From contig NC_089234.1 of the NCBI RefSeq assembly GCF_963924675.1, positions 23,799,668 through 23,863,667 on the forward strand: DNA of 64,000 bases. Reading direction: 5' to 3'. Position 1 is the stretch's first letter; every line of letters starts with the position of its first letter. Below are positions 22,906 through 35,620 of this stretch, piece after piece. The DNA is from Phocoena phocoena (lineage: Eukaryota > Chordata > Mammalia > Artiodactyla > Phocoenidae). The translations under genes and the position numbers were made by a program. The notes under the pieces were generated by a model. The model saw only the letters and a program-made list of their open reading frames with translations. It made no database searches and had not been told where the DNA came from.

Positions 22906-24059
22906 CTTGCACGCTTGTTAAAAGATAATCGCAGGAACAGGTGTCATGGACAAAGCACATTACTTGGCCCAGCATGAGCCCTCAATAAATGATAATTTAT
23001 GATTATCATCGTTACTTATTTTACAACGTTGTTTATGACTGCCTTGTTATTTACTGTGATTATTATCAAAATTCATTTCCCTCTTAGGAACAAGAACAGG
23101 ATTGGGAGCAAACCTCTCTGGCCCCACTGTAGTGGATACAGTGGTGTGCTATCCAGACCCCACTCTCTTCCAGGCACTCACTCCCAGTGTTGGAAGTGTG
23201 AATAGCTGATGACTCCCAGCTGAGTCCCTCTCCGGAATTTGCCACAGCTGGTGATAGCACCTCACCAAGTTCACGCTCTTCCCCAGTGGTAGCCCACAAC
23301 TTAAGGACAGTCAGCGTGGAGGTAGGAAGGCTCAGTCCCTTGGCTCAAGGCTGGACATCTCTGAAGGGCCATCCCAGCTACACAGCTCTCATGGGATCAG
23401 TCACTGCAAACTCCTTCCCAGCCGACTCCTTCCCTGGCCACAACACTGCCCGCCTCACCCCTCAAAGGGGTGTTATTCCTGAGCTCCACCAAACCCGCTG
23501 CACACAAATTCCTGTCTCAAAGTCTACTTACCAAGGGGGCACTGCCTACAACACCCACCCATGCCCCCAAAAAACAAGCAAATAAATACAAAAATGCACA
23601 GGGAATATTGCTTTAGTGTCTTTTTACACTGGGGGAAATTACACCTAAGTCCAGAGTATGGTTTCCATTAAGTGTGTTAATATCATGCTGCATATAAACA
23701 CTCACTAAAAAATTTATTAGTAAAGTCTTTGAATCTGTGGTCACTATAACTTGTTGATTTAGTTCCAAGTAGAACTTGAGTTTTTAGATATTATAAAGAC
23801 AGGAAACAACATTCTAGAATGGAAGAAGGATTTAGATTTAGATTTATTTTCTATTCTTCAAGATGTTCTTTTTCTTTTTCAACTGTGAAGCACATTTTCT
23901 AGAAGTTCCTGAAGGTCCATCTACTCTTTCCAATATTTGCTCTCCCCAGTAATAGCCTTTTAATGGGCCACCTGGACCCCAGTTCTTCCTTCTATGATTT
24001 GCCCTTCATCTCACTGCAAGAATGACCTTCCTAATGGCTGGTCCCAAGTATGCCTATCA
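22906..24059. other. Unannotated intronic sequence
   Basis: No confident feature. A weak MIR-like tail may lie at 22920-22995. Confidence 0.4.
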
Positions 24060-24505
24060 CTGAGCAGAGCCTTTCAAGTGTATTAACTGCAAAATCTTCA
24101 ACCTGGCATTTAAAGCCTCTAAGTTATCGTTTTAATCTTCTTTTCCAGCCTTACCGGCATCTCTTCTCTCATGAGCGTAGAACTTGAACTTCCCGATAGA
24201 TTGAACTATTAACATTTTCTAAACACACCGCATGTTCTCCTACTTTGAGGCTCTTCTCCTGCTCCTTCCTCTGCCTGATATGCCACCATTACGTCACACC
24301 AGAAGGCCCGTGAGCACAAACAGAGGTCTGCCTATGGAAACTGAAACCATCTGTCAAGGCTCCTCTCAAATGCCACCTCCTCCATGAAGGCTTTACTGAT
24401 GTCACCTCCCCTGGCCCCGCCATCTCAGGTGGTACCTCTCTTGTGGCACTTCACCACTATCCTTTGTATCAGACACTAGTCCATGTGTCACCATTTTCTT
24501 TGCCC
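24060..24505 (+). mobile_element. L2 LINE 3' region
   Basis: 'aacctggcatttaaagcctc', 'ctgctccttcctctgcctga', 'caaatgccacctcctccatg' and 'aaggctttactgatgtcacc' are in L2 sense order. Confidence 0.8.
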
Positions 24506-24940
24506 TACTGTATCACTAGCTTTTGCTGCATAATAACCCATGCTAAAATGCAATGGCTTACAAACAGTTATTTATGCTCATACATCCAGGGCCAGCTAGG
24601 GAATTAGCTTGTCTAGACTGGGCTCCATGGAAGACTCCGCTCCAAGCTAGGAATTGGGGCAGAGCTGGGCTGTGCAGAGGTACAGGTCTATGTGTGCCTC
24701 ATGTTCCTCATTATGGAGCCTGGAATGAGGGGGTCACAGCTACCATGGGATGGCAGAGGGAAAAGACGCATACCCCAACCAGGCAGGCACTTTAAAAGTT
24801 TCTGCTGTGTCATATCTGCTAAACTTTGTCAACACAAGTCAAAGGGATGAGCCCACAGCCAGGCTGAGAAAATACCTGCCACACACAGTCCAAAGGCACC
24901 GCAAAGTTCCACGGCAATGGGTTTGGAAGTACAATTTTAT
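24506..24940. mobile_element. Ancient medium-reiterated repeat (same family as 34045-34575)
   Basis: Begins 'cttttgctgcataataaccc', 'aatggcttacaaacagtt', and shares its layout with the copy at 34045. I recognise it as a common mammalian repeat but cannot name the family reliably. Confidence 0.5.
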
Positions 24941-25494
24941 TACTTAAGAGATAATTAAGCATTGGAACAATAACCCACACCTACTGTCCTTTATGTCCCT
25001 TTGTATGAATATACTATTCACAGAGTAGGGACTCCAAACAGTCTCTTGAATAGAAATCCTTAGTAAGTACATCTAAATGGACACAGATAAAATCCATAAC
25101 CTCATTTATGCCATAGGGTTAATAAAAACTAGAGGTATTATTTTAATAATGACTAACATCTATACAGCATTTTACAGTTACAAAGCATTTTAATAATGCC
25201 TTCCAGCTTTCGAAGCACACTTAAATGTATTATCTCATTTAGCATGGAGTGTATGCATTTTTAAAAGATGCCTGGAGGTGGCAATGTCTTCACTAGTTGG
25301 AACTACTCTTTCACGGTGGATGTCAAGTACTGTGGAGAAAGGAGAGGGGTTTTGGTAAGGGGCCCCAGTCGGTAGGACTCAAAGCACAACACCTAGGACC
25401 CCACTCACTTGCCTCCCTGGTTTTCAAAACCACTTCCTAGCCACCTCCTCTGGTTTCTAAAACCTACTGGGCAAAGAAATTACTGAGAGAGCTG
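24941..25494. other. Unannotated intronic sequence
   Basis: Nothing strong. 'gcattttacagttacaaagc' near 25170 followed by 'gtattatctcatttagc' may be a MIR piece. Confidence 0.4.
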
Positions 25495-25605
25495 AAATAG
25501 ATTCCTGAAGCCAGGGTCTGCAGATTCACATCAAGAGTTTCAGGCTGGGGCCCAAGAATTTGCGTTTTTAACGAGCACCTTGGGTCAATCCACCGCAGGT
25601 TTTCC
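25495..25605. mobile_element. hAT-type MER fragment (MER20-like)
   Basis: 'gggcccaagaatttgcgttt' and 'ttaacgagcaccttgggt' resemble the middle of MER20-type nonautonomous hAT elements. Short. Confidence 0.45.
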
Positions 25606-25779
25606 CTTGTCCATCATCTGAGACACAAAATTCTCTCTATCAGGGGAGTGGACAGGATTTTCTCTCCTGCCACCACTTAATGTTGGAGATCAACACTCAG
25701 GCTACGAGCGGATCATTGACTCCTGGGATGAAAGCATTGGACCAAACCTTCAAGACCTTCTAGTCAGCTCTTTAAATTC

Positions 25780-25920
25780 TACAGACGAAGATGCAGAAAG
25801 CCACAGGAAGCCTATGAGTGCCCCAAGGCCTGACTGCTACTCCAGTGGCAGAAACACAATTAGCACCTGAAAGCCCTGACTCCTTCTCAGGCTCTTTTCA
25901 CTACACCTCACAGGTCAGGG
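25780..25920 (-). mobile_element. MIR-like fragment
   Basis: 'acgaagatgcagaaagccac' ... 'ccccaaggcctgactgctac' ... 'ctgactccttctcaggctct' follow reverse-complement MIR order. Confidence 0.45.
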
Positions 25921-28039
25921 ATTTTCTCTTCCTAACGTGCGGAGTTTCTCTTTGCTCTGGAAAATCCTAACAAATCTCACATTAAAATAATAAAAAAGAA
26001 AGAAAAGAACGAAAGGAGACATGGCATCACTCCCCCTATCATGTCACTCATGTTTCAAATCTCTTCTTCCACGGAAGTAGAAAATAGTCATAAAACCCAG
26101 CTCTATTTGTCCTATTTCACTGTTACTTCTTTAAGCGACACTTGTTAAATGGGGCGGGGGGGGGAGCTTAGAAATGTATGACGCAGGTTCCTGGACCTCT
26201 CGTTCCCAGCATCACTCGGACAAGTGCATGGCCATCCCATTTTAAACCCTCCAGTGCTTCTGGCCCAGCTCCTTGGCAATTACTGCACACTTTGGTACCT
26301 TTTATAGATCAGACGGGTTCCGGGGTCCGACCTTTGCGACGCTTCAATCTCCTCGTAACCATCTGAAATGCTCAGTGGGCAGAGCAGGGACCCCACCCCA
26401 GGGCTCTCTCTCTGCCTCTACTGTGCATGGTTCTGCCTGAATTACTTGACAGATTCTCTTCAACACCGTTAAGGGAAAAGGCTGGAGAATGTCTGAATAT
26501 GACACAGCTGGCCAGTGGGGAGATGAAAAGGGGTGGGGCATGGCCCTAATCCATCATTCAGGCTGTCTTTCCAAAGAGCAGATCTGAGTAAGAGGCCTAA
26601 AGGGGGGGATGAGTCCTGACTTGGGAGAATTTGAGAATTCTCGAAAGACAGTTTTTTCCCTCATTGTATTTGTAAGCAAAGGAGATCAAGGTAGTAATAC
26701 ACACGTCAACTGCTAGATTCAGATACAAACAAACATGTACATGGAAGGAAAACTGCTGCTTTTGAAAAGCAATTTGCTGACAGATGAAAAAGCCTAACTG
26801 CCTAACGGTATTTCCTGTTTTAAACATCCCTGTGAGAACAAAACAAGCTAGGGTGTAGTCACAACACCTGGGCTCAGTGCCATTTGCCACCAAGTAAATG
26901 AAGTGTTAATTTCCTCCAATCCAATCACCATAGTCTTTCACCCTCTCTCACACCTGGTTCTACAAATGATCACTTAACTTGTCAAAATCATTTCCACCTG
27001 AGTGTGGACATTTATCTTCTCACCAAAACATGGTGAGCCCCTGGACAGAGTAGAGGGTCATCAGGTAGTGTCCTCATTAGCACAATAGCTTAGGTTCTTT
27101 GGCAAGATTTTAGCCATTCAGTAAGCATCTACGCTATGGAACTGGACATTTCAGGGTGGTGCAAGCACTAAGGAAGGATAACTTGAAGACTCTTATACCA
27201 GTATGCAGCTTGTGTAAAATGAAAAGACCAGTCTAGATCAATGATTTTATAAACATTTTTGTTCGTTTCTTTAATGAATGGTCTTCTATCTTCAAAAGAA
27301 ATCTTACGCGTAAGCCTGATATATAAAACATTAAGAAGCTGAGTAGTTCTGGCTGAAGCAAAAATGATGGGGCCAAGGACCTGATCACTTAGCACCCCTA
27401 AGGCTTCTCTGTGTACCAGGTAGTGCCTGGGGCAATTTATCAGAAGCCCCACAGAACTTCTGAGAGCACTAGTGGAGAAATCACTAGACCAGATCATCTC
27501 TCAGGGTCCTTTCCACTCTAACTTTTCCATAATTCTCTACTATAAAAGAGAGTTTCTCAATTCAGTGCAATATTCTGCCACTTGAAAATGATCATTATAA
27601 ATACTAGGCCCATATACAGAAAATTACTTAGGTTGTTTAAAAGTGAAAAAAAAAAGACATAAATGCAGGGACATATTACAACTATAATTTGGTGAAGATT
27701 ACTTTTATGTGTACAAAAGTTAGAAGAGGACAAGAAAGAATAGAGTGTGTGTTAAAATGATTAAATCATTAGCTCAATAAAAATCTGTAATGTATCAATT
27801 AAAGTATAAACAGAAATGAATTATTTAAAAATATATACTAGGCATATATTTTTAAAAGTCCACAACTCCATAATTTTTCATTGGAGAATGAAACTTGAGA
27901 TCAAGATACTTTAGAAGATTTGCATCTGTCTTGAGGAAAATCAGTAGCTTATCTATTGACAGAGAGTTGCACACAAGGCACTTAAGCATCTCAAGGAAAG
28001 TGCCTAATGTTAATGAACCTTCATAGAACACGAATATCA
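25921..28039. other. Unannotated intronic sequence
   Basis: About 2.1 kb with no recognised gene or repeat. A G-run occurs at about 26152-26165. Short frames have no domain or splice context. Confidence 0.45.
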
Positions 28040-28730
28040 TGTCATTCCCCTGCACAAATATGAATGCCCTCCATTACCCAGAGAGACACGTCTAAACCGC
28101 TCACCTGGCATTTGAAGCCCTTCACAGTCTGAATCTAGTCTATATCTCTAGCTTCATTTCTCATTGCCCCTCAATGCAAATCCTATTTTCCTAGCACAGC
28201 GATTCTCAGTGGGGGGAGGGGGGTGCCTCTCAGAGAACATTTGGCAGTATCTGAAGATTAGACACATTTCTGTTCTTCACAACTAGAGGAGTACTGTGAG
28301 CATTATGGAATAGAGGCCAGGAATCCAGCTAAACCTCTTACAATGCAGAGGATAATTATCCAGACCAAAATGTCAAAAATGCTGAGGCTGAAAAACCCTA
28401 TTCTAGTAGATCTACTAACTGCTCTCCAGACATACTATGACTTCGGCTTTGTTCTAATCAGCTTCCCTTCCCAGGAAAACCTGTCTCCCTTTCTTACTTG
28501 CCAAGTCAACCCACTCTTCAAGGTTCTTCAATCCCATCTCCAAGAAGCCTTCACTTGGCATACCAGGCTAACCTGGGCCCTTCAGCTTCTGAGCAATCAT
28601 GACATTTCTTCTAATACTCTTTTGGTGCTTGCGGTTTCTGGCCACACTCCCTTGGCAATCTGCGTGGATTCGTCTCAACATTTGCATCACGTCTGTAAAA
28701 GCACACAGGATCTGATTCAACACAATCTTT
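28040..28730 (+). mobile_element. L2 LINE interrupted by a MER5A-like element
   Basis: L2 sense sequence ('tttgaagcccttcacagtct' near 28111) is split at 28188 by the hAT element at 28197-28400 and resumes at about 28409 ('actaactgctctccagacat', 'catctccaagaagccttcac'). This orders the two insertions. Confidence 0.65.
28197..28400 (+). mobile_element. MER5A-like hAT DNA transposon
   Basis: Nonautonomous hAT element of typical length (about 200 bp): 'cagcgattctcagtgggggg', 'agaacatttggcagtatctg', 'tacaatgcagaggataatta', 'ccaaaatgtcaaaaatgctg' and end 'gaggctgaaaaacccta'. The 8-bp flanks tcctagca (28189-28196) and ttctagta (28401-28408) agree at 6 of 8 positions around CTAG, as expected for a decayed hAT duplication. 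Confidence 0.85.
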
Positions 28731-29019
28731 AGTTTATGGTTTTATGAATTTCATTAACATCAAGCTAGAAATATTTTTCTCTAAAAATAGCTTTAACATG
28801 TATAATAATAAGACATATGCTGATACCTGGAAAAACAGATCAGAAATACAAACACTGACTATTAGGTAATAAATGTGATTTGAATGTAGAGGGGAAAAAA
28901 AGGATATGCAGACCTTGCTCACTTTCAAAGAGATGCTAAGTGTTATCTGCCACCAAATTAACGAGGATGGTCATTTCTTCCAATTATCCTCTCATATTAT
29001 AAGTTGTTTTACTATTAAT

Positions 29020-29210
29020 TTTATATCTAATATTTATTAAGCACTTACTACTTGCCAGGCTAGAGGACTGACATTCAGCCAGGAGGCAATGGCAGGGTGT
29101 ACTGATGCCCCATCAGTCAGAAAGGACACCAGCTGATTAAGTACAATTGCCCAATGTCATAAAGCTATTAAGGGCAAAGCTCTTCTCCTATGTAAATCCT
29201 CAACCCCCCA
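29020..29210 (-). mobile_element. MIR/L2-like fragment
   Basis: 'atttattaagcacttactac' with 'ttgccaggctag', then 'ttgcccaatgtcataaagct', fits a diverged reverse-complement MIR. Confidence 0.45.
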
Positions 29211-29313
29211 CTCCCCGACAGGAATGAATCTCTAGCCATATCACACTCTCCTAGTCATTTAAAATTTCCTAAACCATGTATTTTCTTTATAATGTAAAGA
29301 ATCTTAGGGCACC

Positions 29314-29527
29314 GGGATTTCCATGGTGGTCCAGTGGGTAAGACTCTGCACTCCCAATGCAAGGGGGCCAGGCTTCGATCCCTGGTCTGGGCGTGCCGCA
29401 AATAAGAGTTTGCATGACGCAACTAAGAGTCCACACGCTGCAACTAAAGATCCCGTATGCCGCAACTAAGACCCAGCACGGCCTAAATAAATAAATTTTT
29501 AAAAATCAACATTTAAAAGAAAAACAG
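29314..29527 (+). mobile_element. tRNA-derived cetartiodactyl SINE (not the CHR-2 form)
   Basis: Starts gggatttccatggtggtccag with an A-box-like ggtggtccagtggg and a perfect B-box-like ggcttcgatccc, then repeated 'caactaagag'/'caactaaaga' segments and a tail of taaataaataaattttt. It differs from the GC-rich CHR body elsewhere in this window. An exact 17-bp duplication, aagaatcttagggcacc, flanks it at 29297-29313 and 29528-29544. Confidence 0.93.
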
Positions 29528-29589
29528 AAGAATCTTAGGGCACCAACTATATGTGCATGTAGGCAAATTACAAATACACCTCATGGCTA

Positions 29590-31620
29590 TCCAATTCGGT
29601 CATGCCAATCTGAAGAAAGATGTTATGTACGAAATATCTTTACTTACAATAGCACCAAAAGTAACAATTCCTAGAAATAATATTAACTAGAAATGTGTAA
29701 GACTGGTATAAAGAAAACAATACAACTTTTACTGAGGAACAGAGAAATAGTGAAAAAGGAGAGACAAACCATATGGCCAAAAATGAAAACTGGATATCGA
29801 AACTATTCAGTTCTTGCCAAATGAATTTACAGCTTTGCTGCAATTCTAATCAAGAATCTAAATAGTTGCTTTATAGGGAGGGGGAAAGAGGGAAATTTTG
29901 AAAAATGATGAAGTTATTTCAAATTTATCTGGATGGGGCTTCCCTGGTGGCGCAGTGGTGGAGAGTCCGCCTGCCAATGCAGGGGACACGGGTTCGTGCC
30001 CCGGTCTGGGAAGATCCCACATGCCACGGAGCAGCTGGGTCCGTGAGCCATGGCCGCTGAGCCTGCGCGTCCGGAGCCTGTGCTCCGCAACGGGAGAGGC
30101 CACAACAGTGAGAGGCCCGCGTACCACAAAAAAAAAAAATTTATCTGGACGGACAAATGAGTAAGATAAGTCAAGAATATTTGGAAAAAGAAGAAAAGGT
30201 TCTATTTTTGTTTTTTTGTTTTGTTATGTTTTGCAGGAGAGGAGACTTGCCCAGCCAGGCACTATGTTGTGTTATAAACAATAATTAAACACAGTCTGGT
30301 CTGGCTCAGGGCACAGAGGACTGACCAATCCAGCAGAATAAAGGCTGCTGACAAACGCTACCAACATCAACGGTCCCTAACTTCTGACCAGAGTTTCTCC
30401 TGCAGGAAACCATCAGAGGAAACAGTCAGAAATATGGGCACAGAATTAAGTGGGAAGATGTTCATTGGATTTTAATTACTTAAAAAAATAAAAATCCTAT
30501 AAAACCTAAAAATATCCATCAGTATGGATAAAATTATTAAATTATAAAAATGATTAAATTATAGTCATAAGAGGAAATAGACAACTATCAATATGAGATT
30601 TCTGAAGCATAATATAGGAGAATGCACAGTCTTTAATATATATAATATAATATATAATATATACATATTATATATACTGTTTAGTAAACAAGCATTACAA
30701 ATCAGAAAACTTCAGCTAATATTTACATGACCACAGGCTGAGGGCATGATATAAACATAAAGTAATAGAAGACATTATAACAGGAAAAAGAAAAAGATTT
30801 GATCATTTTTTTTAAGTAAAAAGTATGTTTGATATCATAAGGCAATTAAAATCCAAAGAACAAACTGGAGACAATATTGAAACAAAATGAGACCATATAA
30901 AAATGCCCATAATAAAGAAGAAGCAAAAACAGATGGTCACATAAAAGAAATACAATGGCTAATAAATATATGTCTAAACTCACCAGTCTGATAAGAAATG
31001 CAAATTAAAACAAGGAAAATGCATTTTTGCATATTAAACCAGATTACTTTTTTAAATTAAATTTTTATGAGGTGCATTGAAATGGTATTTCACTAGTTGG
31101 AGTGCAAATTGGTACAAACTTTCCAGAGAACAATTTGGCATGCTAATATTTATATATATATGTAGTTTGGGTAGTCTATCCTTAAAAATTATAATAATCA
31201 GACCTTGAAAAGATAATTACTTAAAGGTTTTCAAAACAACATTCCACTGCCTTCCTTAATAGTAAAAGTGCAGAAGCAAGATCAATATAAAATAATATAA
31301 TATTAATGATTATTTAATATTTAATAATAATATTAAATGATTATATAGCCACCCATTAAGATACACTGTAAGTAATGCAAGTTTTAAATTATGTTTAGAG
31401 AGTGTAGAGAATGGTACAGGAAGATGTTCAAGTATGTTTTAAAAAGATACAAAATTTTATAAACAGCATGATCTCAATTGTAATTAAAACTTAAATATAT
31501 TGAAAATTATACTATATTATAATAGGGGAAAAAGTCTATGAAGAAGTACTTGATTTTTTAAGTGGTGTTTTCTGGGCAGTGAAATTAGAAGGAATTATTT
31601 TCTTTTCCTGCCTTTCCTTG
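29590..31620 (+). mobile_element. Ancient L1 (L1M class), ORF2 and 3' region
   Basis: A long, decayed L1 in sense order: 'cttacaatagcaccaaaagt' (about 29643), the 'aaatttatctgg' position, 'gtgttataaacaataatt' (about 30269), 'accaatccagcagaataaag', 'agaaatgcaaattaaaacaa' (about 30995), 'gtgcaaattggtacaaact' (about 31101), and a diverged 3' part. A CHR SINE sits inside it at 29936. No frame survives. Confidence 0.75.
29936..30136 (+). mobile_element. CHR-type SINE (short form) inside an old L1
   Basis: Full short CHR copy. The flanks aaatttatctggatg (29921-29935) and aaatttatctggacg (30137-30151) are a 15-bp duplication with one mismatch; the duplicated bases belong to the L1 ORF2 it landed in. 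Confidence 0.95.
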
Positions 31621-31830
31621 AACGTATACAATAAGCTTGTATTGACTCTACAACCAGAACAAAAGTAGTTAAATTGTGTTTGTGTCTTTTAAAAATTATT
31701 TTTGTAGTTTTGGCATTGCCTCTCCCTCTTTTCCTACAAGCCTGAGACACTTCTGCTCCAGGACTCTTCCTGGTGAGAAGTTCTCTGGAAAGTTTGCATT
31801 TCTTCTTAAGGTCTTCCCTGCTTTACACAC

Positions 31831-32222
31831 TGCTATGGACTGAATTGTGCCTGTCCGCCCCCCCACCACCCCCCACCATTCATATGTTGAACCTTTAACC
31901 CCCAAGGCAATGGTATCTGGAGATGAGACCTTTGGGAAGTAATTAGGTTTAGATAAAGTCATCACGGTGGAGTCCCCATGATCACATTAGCATCCTTATA
32001 AGAGGAAACACCAGAGAGCTAGCTTTTCCTCTCCACGATGTGAGGACACAGCAAAAAGGTGGCCATCTACAAGCCAAGAAGAGAGTCCTCTCCAGAAACC
32101 AACCATGCTGGCACCCTGAACTCGTACTTCCAGCCTCCAGAAGTGGGAAAAAATACACTTCTACTGTTGATGCCACCCAGTCTGTGGCAGTTTGTAATGG
32201 CAGCCTAAGCAGATTAATATAT
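31831..32222 (+). mobile_element. MaLR LTR (MLT1/MST class)
   Basis: Solitary LTR of an ancient ERVL-MaLR element: start tgctatggactgaattgtg, 'cctttgggaagtaattaggt', 'ccatgtgaggacacagc'-like segment near 32036, 'accatgctggcaccctga', 'ttccagcctccagaagtg', and an end close to 'agcagattaatata'. There is no internal region. Frames here are chance. Confidence 0.85.
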
Positions 32223-33899
32223 ACCCCTAACCCAACCTGGAGCAGAGCACCCTTAGATTTCCTCAACAAGAAAAAGGGTGATTCTGCATGCCTGCGACCC
32301 TGTATCCAATCGATGGGTTAAACAGCCTCTGAGCCTTCAGCTGGATGCTTTCTCCTTGGACCACTCAGCTCAATATCCTTCTCCTTCTTCTCTCTCTAGG
32401 CCTCTCCCTGACCCTCCAATTCTCAGATTCCCTAGTCAAGGCTACTAAACCCAGCTCACTACTATCAATGTATTCAGTGTCCCCACTTCTTTATGTAGGG
32501 AACAAGCCCTAAATGGCAATCTGAGTTTCAGGAAGACTAGAGCAGTCAAAGTGCTTTACTCCACGTGGGCCTCTCCTGACCCCTCCTCAAAGGACAATAA
32601 CCTCTGAAATCTCACCCACTGAGAACAATCAAATTTGCTCCCCTCTGAAAGTTTATTAGTGAGATTTGTCTGTCTCTGAGCTGAAGGACTACTTCTCATG
32701 TCCTTCACATAATCATCAGGGTGGAATAAGCATTTGGAAGCCATGTGTCTCTAATTCCAGAGAAACCAGCCAAGAAGCTGGGGAAAGAAGAAATGGTGTT
32801 TCCATTTGTATCTTGGAATTTTTCTTACACTGAATTAGGTGAGTGGTTGTGGCTATCTCTGAATTCTTTTTGACACACAGAAATCTTTTCAGATTTCCCA
32901 AGGCAGGGTCAAATATGATGCCTTCCCTTCATAGTAAAGAATTCACTTAAGTCTACAGCTACTTATGTCCCCTTATTTCCCCTCCTTTGCAGAACTCATC
33001 TATGCTAAGCATGATCACCACGTGAGTCCAACAGGTCTTGACTTCAACCAAAGAGGTGAGTGTTCTGTTTTCCTCAGTGCACTGGACTGACGACCACGTG
33101 TAGCTTTCGAACACTGCATTTGCTTTCGGCATTAAGGCAGCTCTTCCAAGGCCATGATGCAACCAGACATGCAGCATATGGGTGGCCCCCCTCAGCAAAG
33201 GAGAAACTGATTTCCGCTTGCAAGCTGAGCTTTCACATCTCCCCTCCTGACCCTGCATGTATTATTTTGAATGTAATGTATTTTTAAATTGCTACACCAT
33301 TTAAAAAATATAAGGGAAAGTTGAATTAAATATTATTTGTGGCATACCCTGGTTCGCAAAGGGCCTCTAAACCTGATTCCTTCCACGAGGTCGATGCCTA
33401 AATCCCATTATTTGAGATTGCAAATGACTGTGTTTGCAAAATTGTAGATGCACGTTTAGATGCAGCTTCAAAAATTCACCCAATAATGTTAACTTTGTTT
33501 GAAAAGATCTTGACTTTCCAGGAAGCAATCTCAAATCATTCTGCCTGTTCCTTAACTCTGTCTCTGTCATGGGTAATGTATTAATAGCCAAAGGGTGACT
33601 CGCCATGTAGTTCTTCTGGAACCACAGTTTAGGAGCCCATCCTTGAAGCAAAACAGAATCCATTCCAGAACAGGTGAGATCTACAGAGTTTAAACTGAAG
33701 TAAAGGTGTAAGAGGGTTCACCCAGCCACATTATCTCAAGGTAATCATGCCCCATTTTCACTTCCTGCTTCTCTGCCCTATTGGTCCACCCTCACAGCTG
33801 CTACTAGGCTGAGCTGGGTAAGTCTAGGACTCAGGTATTTGGGATTTTTGTAAGTGAAATGAGCACTTCTCTGAACAGGAATGTGCACACTTGGCTCAT
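32223..33899. other. Unannotated intronic sequence
   Basis: About 1.7 kb without a recognised feature. Short frames near 32959-33258 and 33367-33663 carry no known motif. Confidence 0.45.
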
Positions 33900-33945
33900 G
33901 TGCGTGCACGCACGCACGCACACACACACACACACACACACACAG
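33900..33945. repeat. (GCAC)n(CA)n microsatellite
   Basis: Compound run: gtgcgtgcacgcacgcacgc followed by about 24 nt of CA repeats. Confidence 0.95.
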
Positions 33946-34044
33946 GCAATAAACATTATTCTCACAAAGCAAAATCCTGCCCATCAAAATGTAAAACAGA
34001 ATAGAATAGAATGAAACAAGTTCAGAAAACCTCACTAAAAAACT

Positions 34045-34575
34045 TAGCAGCTAAAAACAGCAAATATTTATCATCTCACTGTTCCTATGTGTCAGGAATC
34101 TGGGCGTGACTCAACTGGGTGCCTCTGTCTCAGGGTCTCTCACAAGCCTTCAATAGACGTGCTGGCCAGGGCTGCAGACTCACCTGAAGGCTTGACTAGA
34201 GAAGGATCTGCCTCCAAGCTCACTCACGTGATTGGTGGCAGGATTCGGTTGTTCCTCACTGGAACCAAGCTGTTGGCCTGAGGCCCTTAGTTCCCCACTG
34301 ACTACTGACTCTAACCTCCCTCAGTTTCTTGTCACACGGGCCTCTCCACTGGGCAGCTCACAAAGCAATCACAAGAATGCACCTAAGACAAAAACCATTG
34401 TCCCTTGGTAGCCAAATCTCCGAAGTGACATCTTATCACCTGTGCCACATTCTAGCCACTAGAAGCTAGTCGCTAAATGCAGCCCAAACTCAAAGGGAGG
34501 GGACTATACAATGGCATGGTCTCCAGAAGACAGAGGTCATTGGGGGCCATTTCGGAAGCTGCCTGCCACAAGAAT
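34045..34575. mobile_element. Ancient medium-reiterated repeat (same family as 24506-24940)
   Basis: Well-kept copy: 'ttatcatctcactgttccta', 'tgtgtcaggaatctgggcgt', 'ccaagctcactcacgtgatt', 'cacacgggcctctccactgg', 'gtgacatcttatcacctgtg', ending 'gaagctgcctgccaca'. I know the pattern from mammalian introns but cannot assign the family name safely. Confidence 0.6.
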
Positions 34576-35239
34576 GAAGTAAGTATTAGCTATAAATACT
34601 CATACTTGCACAGGTGTGAATATACAATAGCACAAAATTGATATCTTTGATGACAGGTGTCAATGATACTCAAATGAATATATTCTGAGGTTATTATTCT
34701 CCTTTCAGTGGTAATTAGAACAAAGTCACTAAACACTAACAATCACCAATTTCCCCTCCTACATGTTCTAAGGGATATACAGCAAACAAAGATTGATTTC
34801 CTGAGGGGTAGGGTGAGAGTGATAGATGGTGAGGTAGAGGAGAGAGGGTAGGTCATTCTATATAAGAAAAGCTTATGATACTTGGGGAGGAAGGTGTGTG
34901 GGGATAGAGGGGTGCTCTGGAAGGGGATGTTCTGTGGACAATAAATCTCTGTGACTGAGAATAGTTTTAGAACCCATGGAAAGAGAAGGAAAAGTTGACA
35001 AGGTAACTACCATGACGATCAAGATCTTGGAGAGACAGATATGGGCAAAGGATAGTTTTAGAAAGACTCACTGTGTGGTGTGTGATATAATGCTTCTTTG
35101 CAATCCCCTTCAAGAAAATGTTTAGTAAAAACCTACATTGCTCTAAAATGCTTTCAGTGTTGAATTTGGGTCATACCACTTGAATGCCACACTCTGTTGA
35201 GACTGGGGAAAACGTAAATTTTTATTTGGGCTACCTAGG
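34576..35239. other. Unannotated intronic sequence
   Basis: Nothing recognised. Confidence 0.45.
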
Positions 35240-35620
35240 ACACTGGTCCAAGAAAACAATCCTAGATATTAAGGAAATATACATAAAATATTAACCAAAC
35301 TGTTATTTATGATAGTGAAAAATATGAACATTTCCAATGTCCAATAAAAATAGAGTAATACAGTATGTATCTTTACATAACGAAGAGTTGCATAGACAAT
35401 TAAAATGACGGCTATAAAGATTTTATAATAACATAAAAATTGTTATAATAGCATATTAAGAGGGGAGAAGGGAGATTATACAAATTCACATGCAATATGT
35501 TTAGGCTACATATTCAAGAGCACAGGCACACAAAAAGAGACTGGGAAAAACAAGAACGATGAAAGATTGGAAAGGAAATATTGCAGTGAAAGGGTTTTTT
35601 AGTCCATATCCTTCCTTTCT
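35240..35620 (+). mobile_element. Old L1 (L1M class) fragment
   Basis: 'gttatttatgatagtgaaaa' then 'aacatttccaatgtccaata' and 'tagagtaatacagtatgta' correspond to the ORF2 C-terminal coding stretch of old L1s, followed by an A/T-rich 3' part. Confidence 0.6.

Noticed and set aside
26150..26166. G-quadruplex control element
   Set aside because: An isolated G-run without other regulatory context.
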